From the NCBI GenBank assembly GCA_000696115.1, contig JJOH01000001.1:1-64000 (forward strand): 64,000 nt of DNA, read 5' to 3'. Shown piece by piece: positions 1-8,294 of the stretch (position 1 is its first letter; each line of letters begins with the position of its first letter). The stretch comes from Streptomyces olindensis (lineage in GTDB: Bacteria > Actinomycetota > Actinomycetes > Streptomycetales > Streptomycetaceae). The translations under genes were made by a program, and so were the position numbers. Under the pieces are notes generated by a model. The model did no database searches. It worked only from the letters and a program-made list of their open reading frames with translations, and was not told the DNA's origin.

Positions 1-140
1 GGCCGGCCGCGGTGCCGCGGCCCAGCGGCGTGCACGCCGAGCCGCGGCTCCGGCGGCATCCAGGCGGGGCCGCGGTGCCGACCTTCAGCGGCGTGCGGTC
101 GGAGGCCGCAGGGGCTGTGGCGGAGCGGCTGGGGTCCTGA
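1..140 (+). CDS. 3' end of an unknown gene (partial)
   Basis: An open frame runs in from the left edge (codons starting at base 3) to a TGA at 138-140, giving 45 residues. Third codon positions are almost all G or C, as expected for coding DNA here. The peptide contains an imperfect duplication with a 21-residue (63-base) period: AAVPRPSGVHAEP is followed by AAVPTFSGVRSEA. I do not recognise the family and the rest of the gene is outside the window. It converges on the aldolase gene. Confidence is limited because only a tail is visible. Confidence 0.4.
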   Translation, partial: PAAVPRPSGVHAEPRLRRHPGGAAVPTFSGVRSEAAGAVAERLGS

Positions 141-189
141 GGGCGGCAGCGGCCGGTGATGCCGCGTTTCCTGGGCCCGGGCGGCCCGG

Positions 190-906
190 TCACCGGCGCT
201 GGCCGTAGCCGCGCAGGCGGTGTTCCACCTCCGTCAGCTGTTCGCGGGACAGCAGGCTCGGGGACAGGCCCGGCACCGACGTGGCGGTCAGCCAGAGGCG
301 GCACATCCATTCCAGCTGTGCGGTGCGGTCGTAGGCCTGGTCGAGGGTGGCGCCGTAGGTGATGGTGCCGTGGTTCTGGAGGAGGCAGCCGGAGCGGTCG
401 GCGAGGGCGCGGAGCATGTTCTCGGCCAACTCGTCGGTGCCGTACGTGGCATACGGGGCGACCCGGACCGGCCCGCCGAGCGCGGCGGCCATGTAGTGGA
501 TCAGCGGGAGCTCGCCGACGAGCGTGGAGACGGCCGTCGCGTGCACGGCGTGGGTGTGGACGACGGCGTGGGCGTCGGCCGTGCGGTAGACGGCGAGGTG
601 CATGGGCAGCTCGCTGGTCGGGACGAGCGTGCCGAGGACCTGTCGGCCGTCGAGGTCGACGCCGGTCACGTCGCCGGGCGTCAGCCGGTCGTAGGGGACG
701 CCCGACGGCGTGACCAGCACGGTGTCGCCGACGCGCACCGAGACGTTGCCCGACGTGCCGACGACGAGCCCCTCGGCGACCGTCCTGCGGGCCGTGGCGA
801 CGAGGTCCTCCCAGGCGCGCGCCTCCTCGGGTCGGACACTCCTCCGCCGCGGCTCCCCCCACACCCTGTCCGTCACCCCGGGAGTCCCGCCCGCCCCGCT
901 CGTCAC
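190..906 (-). CDS. class II aldolase/adducin family protein (fuculose-phosphate aldolase-like)
   Basis: The 238-residue protein has the layout of zinc-dependent class II aldolases (L-fuculose-1-phosphate or ribulose-phosphate aldolase type). It shows the N-terminal GNVSVR phosphate-loop segment, the PTSELPMH segment, the zinc-binding HTHAVHATAVSTL segment and a third histidine in LLQNHGTITYG. The family cleaves or epimerises sugar phosphates in the cytoplasm; the substrate cannot be told from sequence. The GTG at 906 has a GAGG placed too close to be a good ribosome site, so a start at a later GTG (codon 11, base 876) is possible; the first 25 residues look non-conserved. It is divergent from the lysozyme gene and stands alone. 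Confidence 0.8.
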   Translation of the reverse strand: MTSGAGGTPGVTDRVWGEPRRRSVRPEEARAWEDLVATARRTVAEGLVVGTSGNVSVRVGDTVLVTPSGVPYDRLTPGDVTGVDLDGRQVLGTLVPTSELPMHLAVYRTADAHAVVHTHAVHATAVSTLVGELPLIHYMAAALGGPVRVAPYATYGTDELAENMLRALADRSGCLLQNHGTITYGATLDQAYDRTAQLEWMCRLWLTATSVPGLSPSLLSREQLTEVEHRLRGYGQRR

Positions 907-1118
907 CTCGCTGCTCAGCCATGCGGCGATCCTGCCAGCCGGTTCCTCAACCCGCCGCCGGGCGGGGGCACTTTAGGCCGGAAGCCGACCATCCGTAAGA
1001 GTGCAGACCGGTACAAAAGGCCGCGCGATCTTTCTTGGCCGGAGATCTTCGGGCATTCAACGATCTTCCAGTACGCTCTGGGGGATTTGCCGTGCACGTT
1101 GCCATTCCGGGGGGAAAC

Positions 1119-1871
1119 ATGGCCCGTGACCGCACACCGACCCGACGCCGCGGCCGATGGCTCGCGGTGTACGCGGCGGCACTCGCTCTGGGAGGGACGG
1201 CGCTGGCCGAGGCGCCGGCCTCGGCGGCGAGCCGCCCGAAGGGACACGACGTCTCGTCCCACCAGAAGAACGTCGACTGGCGGAGCGCGCAGCGGAAGGG
1301 CGCCCGGTTCGTCTACGTCAAGGCGACCGAGTCCACCACCTACCGCAATCCCTACTTCGGTCAGCAGTACAACGGCTCGCGCGCGGCGGGCCTCGTCCGC
1401 GGCGCGTACCACTTCGCCCTGCCGAACCGGTCGTCGGGCACGGCGCAGGCGGCGCACTTCGTGGGCAACGGCGGCAGCTGGAGCGCGGACGGCTGGACGC
1501 TGCCGCCCGCGCTGGACATCGAATACAACCCGTACGACAAGAAGCGGAAGTGCTACGGCCTGAGCAAGGCGGCGATGGTCGGCTGGATCAAGGCGTTCAG
1601 CGACGAGGTCAAGCGGCTCACCGGCCGCCGCCCGGTGATCTACACGACTACCCACTGGTGGAAGACGTGCACGGGCAACAGCTCCGCCTTCGCCGCCGAC
1701 CACCCGTTGTGGATCGCCCGCTACGACTCGGCGAGCGCGGGGACGCTGCCGGCCGGATGGTCGTCGTGGACCTTCTGGCAGTACGACAACGGCAGCGGCA
1801 CCCTTCCGGGTGACCAGAATCTCTTCAGCGGGTCACTCGATCGACTGAAGCGGTTCGCAAGGGGCGTCTAG
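1119..1871 (+). CDS. secreted GH25 muramidase (lysozyme)
   Basis: A 250-residue secreted protein. Residues 1-37 form a Sec signal: an RRR-containing basic start, a hydrophobic stretch (VYAAALALGGTA) and an ASA cleavage region. The rest is one GH25 domain, with the GHDVSSHQ motif carrying the first catalytic aspartate, the KATEST segment, GAYHFA, and the catalytic ALDIEYN. GH25 enzymes hydrolyse the N-acetylmuramic acid to N-acetylglucosamine bond in peptidoglycan. The frame is open 84 bases upstream, but ATG 1119 is chosen because GGGGGGAAA sits just before it and the signal peptide begins there. No separate cell-wall-binding domain is present. It probably acts in wall remodelling or on competing bacteria. 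Confidence 0.88.
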   Translation: MARDRTPTRRRGRWLAVYAAALALGGTALAEAPASAASRPKGHDVSSHQKNVDWRSAQRKGARFVYVKATESTTYRNPYFGQQYNGSRAAGLVRGAYHFALPNRSSGTAQAAHFVGNGGSWSADGWTLPPALDIEYNPYDKKRKCYGLSKAAMVGWIKAFSDEVKRLTGRRPVIYTTTHWWKTCTGNSSAFAADHPLWIARYDSASAGTLPAGWSSWTFWQYDNGSGTLPGDQNLFSGSLDRLKRFARGV

Positions 1872-1946
1872 CCGTTGGGGCGCAAGGCCTGCCAGGACAG
1901 GGCGGAACACCGACCTTCTGTTGCGGACACCCCTGCGCCCCTCCCA

Positions 1947-1979
1947 GTTCATCTTCCGTTCACTCAGGTTACTTACGGT
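1947..1979 (+). promoter_or_regulatory. PHO box (PhoP binding site) upstream of pit
   Basis: Three consecutive 11-base direct units, GTTCATCTTCC, GTTCACTCAGG and TTACTTACGGT, match the Streptomyces PHO box layout of GTTCACC-like 11-base repeats bound by PhoP. The box ends 36 bases before the phosphate transporter start. PhoP control of pit genes is reported in S. coelicolor; its action here is inferred from the sequence match. Confidence 0.72.
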
Positions 1980-2015
1980 CGTCGCGCCAACGACCTCGAA
2001 CGATTGCCTGGGTAA

Positions 2016-3257
2016 ATGGAAAGCTTCTCGCTGATCCTCGCGATTGTGGTGGTAACCGCACTCGCGTTCGATTTCACGAACGGTTTCCACGACACCGCGA
2101 ACGCGATGGCCACGACCATTTCCACGGGCGCCATGAGGCCCAAGGTCGCGGTGGCCATGTCCGCGGTCCTCAACCTGGTCGGCGCCTTCCTGTCCGTCGA
2201 AGTCGCCAACACGATCTCCAAGGGCCTCGTCGACGAGGCCGGTATCCGTCCCGAGGTCATCTTCGCCGCCCTGGTCGGCGCGATCCTCTGGAACCTGCTG
2301 ACCTGGCTGGTCGGTCTGCCGTCCAGCTCCTCGCACGCCCTGATGGGCGGCCTGATCGGCGCCACCATCGCCTCGGCGGGCGTCGGCGCGGTGCACGGCG
2401 ACGTGCTGGTCACGAAGGTGCTGATCCCGGCGATCGCCGCCCCGCTGGTCGCGGGCGTCGCGGCGATGCTCGCCACGCGGCTGACGTACTCCCTGGGCAG
2501 GAAGGCCGACGGCAAGGCCTCCGAGAAGGGCTACCGGGCCGGCCAGATCGCCTCCGCGGGCCTGGTCTCCCTGGCGCACGGCACCAACGACGCGCAGAAG
2601 ACGATGGGTGTCATCACCCTGGCCCTGGTCGCCGGCGGCGCCGTCGCGCCCGACTCCGACCCGCCCATGTGGGTCATCCTCTCCGCGGGCATCGCGATCG
2701 CGCTCGGCACCTACCTGGGCGGCTGGCGCATCATCCGCACGATGGGCAAGGGCCTGACCGACCTCCAGCCGCAGCAGGGCTTCGCCGCCCAGACCAGCGC
2801 GGCCACGGTCATCCTGGCCTCCTCGCACCTGGGCTTCTCCCTCTCCACGACCCACTCCGTGTCCGGTGCGGTGATGGGCGCGGGTCTCGGCCGCAAGGGC
2901 GGTGTCGTCCGCTGGTCGACGGCGACGCGGATGTTCGTCGCCTGGGGCCTGACCCTGCCGGCGGCGGCCCTGGTGGCCGCGCTCGCCGAGTACGTGACCG
3001 GCTTCGGCGACTGGGGCACCGCCGTGGTGGCCGTCTTCCTCGTCGTCTCCTCGGCGGCCATCTGGAAGATCTCCCGCCGTGAGGTCGTCGACCACACCAA
3101 TGTCAACGACACCGACGACGCGGAGCCGGCCGGTGTGGTGACCACGGCGATGGCCGCGGTGACGCCGCCGCCGGCGGGCGGCACCGCCGCCGACGTGCCG
3201 CCGATACCGGCCCAGGCCACCGCCGAGCGCACGCCCTCCACGACCACCACGGTCTGA
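2016..3257 (+). CDS. pit: low-affinity inorganic phosphate transporter, PiT family
   Basis: The 413-residue membrane protein carries both PiT signature repeats: FDFTNGFHDTANAMATTI near residues 16-33 and the second-half copy LAHGTNDAQKTMG near residue 187. About ten hydrophobic segments are visible, with SSHLGFSLSTTHSVSGAVMG in the C-terminal half. The last 55 residues are a Pro/Ala/Thr-rich tail that is probably cytoplasmic. PiT proteins import metal-phosphate complexes using the proton gradient. The PHO box just upstream indicates phosphate-dependent control through PhoP. A small membrane protein gene follows after 31 bases and is probably cotranscribed. Confidence 0.93.
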   Translation: MESFSLILAIVVVTALAFDFTNGFHDTANAMATTISTGAMRPKVAVAMSAVLNLVGAFLSVEVANTISKGLVDEAGIRPEVIFAALVGAILWNLLTWLVGLPSSSSHALMGGLIGATIASAGVGAVHGDVLVTKVLIPAIAAPLVAGVAAMLATRLTYSLGRKADGKASEKGYRAGQIASAGLVSLAHGTNDAQKTMGVITLALVAGGAVAPDSDPPMWVILSAGIAIALGTYLGGWRIIRTMGKGLTDLQPQQGFAAQTSAATVILASSHLGFSLSTTHSVSGAVMGAGLGRKGGVVRWSTATRMFVAWGLTLPAAALVAALAEYVTGFGDWGTAVVAVFLVVSSAAIWKISRREVVDHTNVNDTDDAEPAGVVTTAMAAVTPPPAGGTAADVPPIPAQATAERTPSTTTTV

Positions 3258-3288
3258 CCCGCCCACCGGCAGCGAGAAGGAAGCAGAG

Positions 3289-3510
3289 ATGAAGATCGAC
3301 TGGGCGGCCCTCGGCTCCGTCTTCGGCGTGAGCCTCGTCGTCACCGTGGCCCTCGTGGCCCTGTTCACCCTCGGGATCACCGGCCTGTCGCGCCGCGAGC
3401 GCGCGGTCGCCGAGGGCGGGTCCGCGGGCCTCGCCGTCACGGGCGCGTACGCGTGCTTCGCGGCGTGCGCGGCGGCCGTGGGGTACGGGATCTATCTGAT
3501 CGTGGCCTGA
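3289..3510 (+). CDS. small membrane protein downstream of pit
   Basis: A 73-residue protein with two hydrophobic helices, one near residues 10-31 (VFGVSLVVTVALVALFTLGI) and one at the C-terminus (AYACFAACAAAVGYGIYLIV), separated by a charged loop (SRRERAVAEGG). An AAGGAAGCAGAG ribosome site precedes the ATG. The position, 31 bases after pit and before a shared terminator, suggests it is made with the transporter and may assist it. I know no biochemical function for it. Confidence 0.75.
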   Translation: MKIDWAALGSVFGVSLVVTVALVALFTLGITGLSRRERAVAEGGSAGLAVTGAYACFAACAAAVGYGIYLIVA

Positions 3511-3529
3511 GTTCCGAGCAAGCGGTGCC

Positions 3530-3562
3530 GGGTGGGTGCGGGACGCGGTCCCGTACCCACCC
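3530..3562. terminator. bidirectional terminator between pit operon and protease-nSTAND gene
   Basis: Inverted repeat with 15-base arms (GGGTGGGTGCGGGAC and GTCCCGTACCCACCC, one G-U pair) and a 3-base loop. It lies between two convergent genes, 19 bases after one stop and 9 bases from the other. There is no T-run, which is usual for Streptomyces terminators. Confidence 0.75.
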
Positions 3563-3571
3563 GAACGCATG

Positions 3572-6500
3572 TCAGGGGCACGGGGGCTCCGAGGTCCCCC
3601 CGGCCCGTTCCAGGAGGCGCTTCTCGGCCCGCGTGTAGGCACCGTCCCAGCGCCGGCACAGGGTCTGGTGCCAGCTGTCGGGATCGAGCGGGACACGCAT
3701 CCGGGTGTCGGCCTGTTCGACGATGAGGTGGCGTGGCCCGAGGCGCTGCGGGGTCAGCCGGAGATCGTCGGACGTCGTGTCGAAAGGGAACCTCAGGAAC
3801 GGTTCCCGGGTGTCCTCGGGGCGCCACAGGGCGAGCTGCTCCTCGTCCTCGGTCACCAGCGTTCCGTCGGCCGCCAGGAGCAGTGCCGAGAGGGTGGCGC
3901 CCCCTCGGACGGTGCGCCCGACGCGACGGCCGCTCTCCACCTCCCAGCGGACGATGCTGGTCTTGTCGATCGATGTGGCGACGGTCTTGCCGTGTGGATC
4001 GAACGCCATGGACTTGGAGCGGAACTCGCCTCCGTCGGCCAGCAGGATGCCGGTGTCCTCGCGCTTGTCACCGGTCTCGGCGTTCCAGAGACGAACCCGG
4101 CCCCGCGCGTCGGCGACGGCGACCTCTCTGTGGCCGGGGCGGACGGCGATGTCGCGGCAGGCGATGCCGTCCCCGCTGCACGGGTTGTCCGCCAGCACCC
4201 GACGCCGCTTCGAGGCGACGTCGTAGCGGACCAACTGGTTGTCCGTCAGCACGACGACGGAACTGCCGTACACGGGCACCACTTTGCTGATGCTCTCCGA
4301 GAACTTCGCCGTGTCCGCTGCGCCCGGCCGGTCCGCACTCCTGGCCGACAGCAGGTTGCCGTTCCAGAGGACCAGGTGGCGGTTGTCGCGTGTGAACCCG
4401 GCCCCGGCGGGCGGTCCGTCGAACTCGGAGAGCAGCACAGGGTCGGCAGCGTGCTCGCGGCCGCGACGGGCGACAACGAGTCTTTGCCCGACGTCCGTTT
4501 CACCGAACTGTGCGCGGTACGTGCCGTCGGCGGAGCGGACATAGGTGTCGTCGCTCGACCAGTTGTACGGCGAGACGTCGGGCAAGGGGGACTCCCGGTC
4601 GGCCGTCGTCTCCAGGACCAACAGGTCGGAGCCCAGGGCCAAGAGCACGAGCGGAGTGCCGTTCCCTCCCGGCAGGACGGCCACCGCACTCTTGGCCCGC
4701 GTGAAGACGAGCTCGCCCAGACGCGGGCTGCAGGGGACGCTGTACCGCAGCCCCGTGTCGAGGTCCGTCACGGACAGCGACCCGATGAGCTCCACCAGGT
4801 AGCGTCCGGTGACATCCGGACCGGCCGACTCGACCGCCAGCAGGCGCCGCTTCGAGGAGTCGGCCGGTTCTTTCACCGCCTGCACCACGTGCCGACCGTA
4901 GCCACCGTCCGCGATGACATCCGTGCCTCTCCCGGCGATCCACTCGGCCTCCGGGAACCTCTCGCGGACGGCGCCGTCCGCCACCCGCCGCAGTTCCGCG
5001 ACGGGTTCCTGCACAGCACTCGGGTCGTCGAAGTCACGTCTCAGGTAGACGACCTCGCGGCCATCGCGCACCAGCGCCGCGCCGGCCGCCTCGGGGCCGG
5101 GCGGAACGCCCTTCTGGGACGCCGGCACCGTCCGGCCGCTGCGGGCGTCCCAGATCTGGACCAGGGCAGTGGGCTGCCTGCCCTGTCCCGTGCCGCGCGT
5201 GCGGTTGACGGCGAGACGCAGCAGCCGACGGCCGTCCGCGGAGAAGTCCAAGGCGGAGGTCTCGACCCGCCCGAGTGCGCCGAGCGCCGGGCTGGAGCGC
5301 AGCCACAGCCGCGTCCGCCGCCGTACGTCCCACACCCCCATCGAGCCGTCTTCTGAGGCGATCGCCAGCAGTCGCCCGTCGTCACTGAGTTCCGCCCCTC
5401 GGGGGATGCCCGGGGGGATACCCCGGACCGGCCACGGTCGCGCACGCCCCTCGAAGACGCCGCTCCAGACCTGCGCGTGTCCGGCGCCGTCCGGTCCCTG
5501 CGATGTCGTCACCACGACGGAGCCGTCCGGTGTCATGTCGAACCCGTGGATCTGTTCCGCCCCTTGCCCCCGGTACCCGTGCACCACGGAGGCACCCATC
5601 AGGAAGGCGTCCAGCAGCGCCTGCCTCGCCTCCTTGCCCCGCGCGTTGCGCCAGGCCGCCAGGGCCAGTCGCACGGACGACACCGGGGACACCTCGGCGA
5701 CAAGGGACGCCTCCTCCGCCAGAGCGCGGGAGGCGATGGCCTGTCCTCGTGCCTCCAGCACCGAACCCCTGCGCCACGCCTCCCCCGCCAGACCACCGGC
5801 GAGCAGCGCGAGGACGACCAGCATCGCCGCGGCGAACCGCCAGCGTCGCAGGCCGCGCTGCTCGTGGCGATGGCTGGTCCGGATGTAGTCGTGCTCGGTC
5901 CGGGTGATGCCATCGCGGTGGGCCGGGTCCGCCGCCCTTTCCAGCGATGTGGCCAGCATCGTCCCCCGCAGCAGCGCACCTGTCTCCTCACCGGTGTCCT
6001 GCCAGTGCGTCAGGGACTGCAGGAGCCGCTCCTGCCACATGCGGAAGTCCCGGGAGTCCTCCAGCCACCGCCGCAGCCGCGGCCAGGACCGGACCAGTTC
6101 CTCGTGCGCCAGGTCCACGATCGGTTCGCCGTCGGGACCGTGCGTGATCCTCACGAATCGGGTGCGCGTGGCCAGTGCTTCGGCGGCGGACCGAACCTCG
6201 GGAGGCAACGGGGACAGCCGTACCGGCTTCCGGGTGAACCCGTCCGTTTCGTGAGGGCGAGCCAGCTGCGTGAACAGGCTGCGGACCGGCTTCTCGCCGT
6301 ACTCCGCGATGATCTCGCCGACCCGCTTCTCGGCATGGGCGGACAGCGCGCCGGCGACCCCGCCCAGGGCCTCGTAGCCCGCGTGGGTGAGTCGGATGCC
6401 CTGCTCGTGGGACCAGAGTTCGGTGAGGGCGAACTCCACCATGGGCAGGTGGCCGGGCTCGTCCTCCGCGTCGTCGACGATGCGCTCCGCGAGGCCGGGG

Positions 6501-7798
6501 TCGAGGGTGAGGCCGGGTACGCGGGACGCGGGGCCTTCGACGGCGCGGAGCAGACCGGTGCGCCCCAGTGGCGCGACGACCTGGGCGCAGTCGCTGAGGA
6601 CGGCGGCGGTGGCGGGCTCCACGAGGTCGTCGAGGCAGGCGGAGCGGAGGGTGGCGAGGACGCGCAGGCGTTTGTCCTCGGCCGGGACCGAGGCGAGGGC
6701 GACGACCAAGGCCAGCAAGGCGCGTGCGGTGGCGGGTTCGGCCACCACGATCTCTTCGAGCTGGTTGAGGAAGAAGACGTGGCCGCGCGGGCCGCAGTGG
6801 TTCAGCAGGCGCTGGCCGAGACCGGCCGCCGCCCGGCCTCCCCCGGCGTCCAGGAGGGCCGCGAGCTTCAGGGCGCCGCGTTCCTGGTCGGCCACGCCCT
6901 GGTCCGGTTCCAGCAGTGGCGCCAGCGCCCGTGCCAGGGTGAGCGCGGCAGGGGTGCCGGGCAGCGGGCGGATCTCGGAGACGGTGTGGCCCTGGGCGCG
7001 CAGGTGCGGCAGCACTCCGGCGCGCACCAGTGAGGTCTTGCCGCTGCCGGAGGGGCCGGCCACCGGTACGACGAGGTGCCGGTCCACCGCGTCGAGCAGC
7101 CGTGCCGTCTCCTTCTCCCGGCCGAAGAAGAGCGCGGCGTCCTCCTCCCGGAAGGCGTCGAGCCCTCGGTACGGACAGCGGCGCAGGCCCGGTTGCAGGT
7201 CCAAGAGGGCGGCCGCGGGAATGAGGTAGGAGGTGGCGGCCGTACGGCCTCGGTCGGTCGCGACCGTCATGCCGACCACGGCGCCGAGTTCCTCGTCCCA
7301 GACGGGTGCCCCGCTGCACCCCGGGGAGATGTGGTGTGCGGTGCCGTCCGCCTCCATGGAGATCCAGCCCTGTCCGACGGCGCCGAGCAGCCGCCCGCCG
7401 ATCCAGGCACCGTGCTCGGCCGTGGCGGGGAACGCCAGGATGCGGAAGCGGTGGTCCCAGACGTCGCACGCGCCTGCCAGCGGGACCGGCGTGGTGGCGC
7501 TTTCGGGCAGGCGCAGCAGTGCGATGTCGCCCGTGCCGTCCGGGGCCACCGGCCGCCAGGCCGATACCGAGGCCTCGTAGGCGACGCCGCCCCGTTGGAG
7601 TGGGAACTCGACGGTCACGGGGCGGGTCGGCGCGGAGGTGTCCCGTTCGTCGCTGCACAGGGCCTGCGCCACCACGTGGGCACAGGTGGCCACCGTGCCG
7701 GGTGCGACGAGGAATCCCGAGCCGACAGGAGTGCCGTCGGCCGACCGCACGCGGGCCACCGCGGGGCCGAGCCCCTCCGGGAAACGTCCGCGGGTCAC
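3572..7798 (-). CDS. trypsin-like protease / nSTAND NTPase / WD40-like repeat protein
   Basis: A 1408-residue multidomain protein. Residues 10-200 form a trypsin-like fold with an apparently intact triad: His41 in TCAHVV, Asp91 in GDIALLRL and Ser162 in GCSGAPVW. Residues 208-231 carry the nSTAND1 entry motif (CPYRGLDAF then FFGRE), and Walker A is GPSGSGKTSL at 248-257. The segment that is usually DQFEE reads HVFFLNQLEE, so Asp is replaced by Asn. A predicted membrane helix (AAAMLVVLALLAGGLAG) follows the winged-helix and linker region. The C-terminal half holds irregular WD40-like blades such as DDGRLLAIASEDGSMGVWD and VAVADARGRVRLWN, and the protein ends in a Cys-Pro tail. STAND proteins act as ligand-triggered switches; here the protease is the likely output. 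The GTG start overlaps a tiny upstream ORF by 4 bases. Confidence 0.88.
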   Translation of the reverse strand: MTRGRFPEGLGPAVARVRSADGTPVGSGFLVAPGTVATCAHVVAQALCSDERDTSAPTRPVTVEFPLQRGGVAYEASVSAWRPVAPDGTGDIALLRLPESATTPVPLAGACDVWDHRFRILAFPATAEHGAWIGGRLLGAVGQGWISMEADGTAHHISPGCSGAPVWDEELGAVVGMTVATDRGRTAATSYLIPAAALLDLQPGLRRCPYRGLDAFREEDAALFFGREKETARLLDAVDRHLVVPVAGPSGSGKTSLVRAGVLPHLRAQGHTVSEIRPLPGTPAALTLARALAPLLEPDQGVADQERGALKLAALLDAGGGRAAAGLGQRLLNHCGPRGHVFFLNQLEEIVVAEPATARALLALVVALASVPAEDKRLRVLATLRSACLDDLVEPATAAVLSDCAQVVAPLGRTGLLRAVEGPASRVPGLTLDPGLAERIVDDAEDEPGHLPMVEFALTELWSHEQGIRLTHAGYEALGGVAGALSAHAEKRVGEIIAEYGEKPVRSLFTQLARPHETDGFTRKPVRLSPLPPEVRSAAEALATRTRFVRITHGPDGEPIVDLAHEELVRSWPRLRRWLEDSRDFRMWQERLLQSLTHWQDTGEETGALLRGTMLATSLERAADPAHRDGITRTEHDYIRTSHRHEQRGLRRWRFAAAMLVVLALLAGGLAGEAWRRGSVLEARGQAIASRALAEEASLVAEVSPVSSVRLALAAWRNARGKEARQALLDAFLMGASVVHGYRGQGAEQIHGFDMTPDGSVVVTTSQGPDGAGHAQVWSGVFEGRARPWPVRGIPPGIPRGAELSDDGRLLAIASEDGSMGVWDVRRRTRLWLRSSPALGALGRVETSALDFSADGRRLLRLAVNRTRGTGQGRQPTALVQIWDARSGRTVPASQKGVPPGPEAAGAALVRDGREVVYLRRDFDDPSAVQEPVAELRRVADGAVRERFPEAEWIAGRGTDVIADGGYGRHVVQAVKEPADSSKRRLLAVESAGPDVTGRYLVELIGSLSVTDLDTGLRYSVPCSPRLGELVFTRAKSAVAVLPGGNGTPLVLLALGSDLLVLETTADRESPLPDVSPYNWSSDDTYVRSADGTYRAQFGETDVGQRLVVARRGREHAADPVLLSEFDGPPAGAGFTRDNRHLVLWNGNLLSARSADRPGAADTAKFSESISKVVPVYGSSVVVLTDNQLVRYDVASKRRRVLADNPCSGDGIACRDIAVRPGHREVAVADARGRVRLWNAETGDKREDTGILLADGGEFRSKSMAFDPHGKTVATSIDKTSIVRWEVESGRRVGRTVRGGATLSALLLAADGTLVTEDEEQLALWRPEDTREPFLRFPFDTTSDDLRLTPQRLGPRHLIVEQADTRMRVPLDPDSWHQTLCRRWDGAYTRAEKRLLERAGGTSEPPCP

Positions 7799-7860
7799 CT
7801 GGCCGGCTCCGGACGGCGGTCGGTGATGTCCACGAAGACCGGCTCGGCCGCGTCATGCAC
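7795..7860 (-). CDS. 21-residue ORF translationally coupled to the protease-nSTAND gene
   Basis: A GTG start at 7860 opens a 21-residue frame containing EPVFVDITDRRPEPAR; its TGA overlaps the GTG of the large gene as GTGA. An AAAGGG ribosome site sits 7 bases before the start. Third codon positions switch from mixed bases upstream of the GTG to about 19 of 21 G or C within it, which supports real translation. It may be a coupling leader or a small partner peptide. I do not recognise it, and it is too short to be the larger trypsin-co-occurring proteins found beside some such genes. Confidence 0.45.
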   Translation of the reverse strand: MHDAAEPVFVDITDRRPEPAR

Positions 7861-8044
7861 TGCTCTGCCCTTTCCGTACGCGTATCCCCCTGTGCGAGGT
7901 ATTGGAGGGTTCGGGTCGGGCGGGTGCAAGCCGGTCGCCGGAACACGACCCGCACAGGGGAATTCGCCCCGACTCGGTCCCGGGAGCGAGGCGGGGTGCT
8001 AGTGGTGTGGGGTTCTCCACACTCTCCCCGCGCAGGTCAAGGGC

Positions 8045-8190
8045 AAGTTGACGGCGGTTCGCGGCCGTGGTGGACTTCCGGAGCCAGTACGGCGGCAGGA
8101 GAGGAAGCCGGTGTGAGTCCGGCGCGGTCCCGCCACTGTCACCGGGGTAGCCATCCCCCGGGAGCCAGGAACTCTCACCGCCGGTCTCGT
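8045..8190 (+). promoter_or_regulatory. cobalamin riboswitch
   Basis: The leader contains the conserved B12 core: GAGAGGAAGCCGGTGTGAG, then the B12 box GCCACTGT near 8132-8139, and GAGCCAGGAACTCT near 8161-8174. The outer P1 helix can form between CGGCGGT (8052-8058) and ACCGCCG (8177-8183). Riboswitches of this class bind adenosyl- or methylcobalamin and shut off downstream expression. It precedes cobD and would give feedback control of the whole cobalamin operon. The exact ends and the expression platform are approximate. Confidence 0.92.
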
Positions 8191-8230
8191 CGAACCAGGG
8201 CGTGGACACCCTGAGTGAGGACATATCGCC

Positions 8231-8290
8231 ATGCGCGGCTGCCGATCGAGGTTCAGTACCCCACCCCTGCCTGCCCTGTTGGCCGGCTGA
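8231..8290 (+). CDS. possible 19-residue leader ORF between riboswitch and cobD
   Basis: An ATG at 8231, preceded by GTGAGGAC, opens a 19-residue frame (MRGCRSRFSTPPLPALLAG) whose TGA ends 4 bases before the cobD ATG. cobD lacks a good ribosome site of its own, so translation could be handed over from this ORF. If so, the riboswitch could act on leader initiation. 15 of 19 third positions are G or C, which is only mild coding support. Confidence 0.3.
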   Translation: MRGCRSRFSTPPLPALLAG

Positions 8291-8294
8291 GCCC

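Noticed and set aside
1877..1941. GGGGCGCA and TGCGCCCC inverted repeat after the muramidase gene
   Set aside because: The arms are only 8 bases with a 49-base loop and overlap the pit promoter region; not convincing as a terminator.
3572..7798. Pseudogene due to the NQLEE change
   Set aside because: The frame is complete, and the P-loop and protease triad are intact; one substitution does not show loss of function.
8005..8022. GTGTGG/CCACAC hairpin upstream of the riboswitch
   Set aside because: Six-base arms; could be part of the leader or chance, with no independent support.
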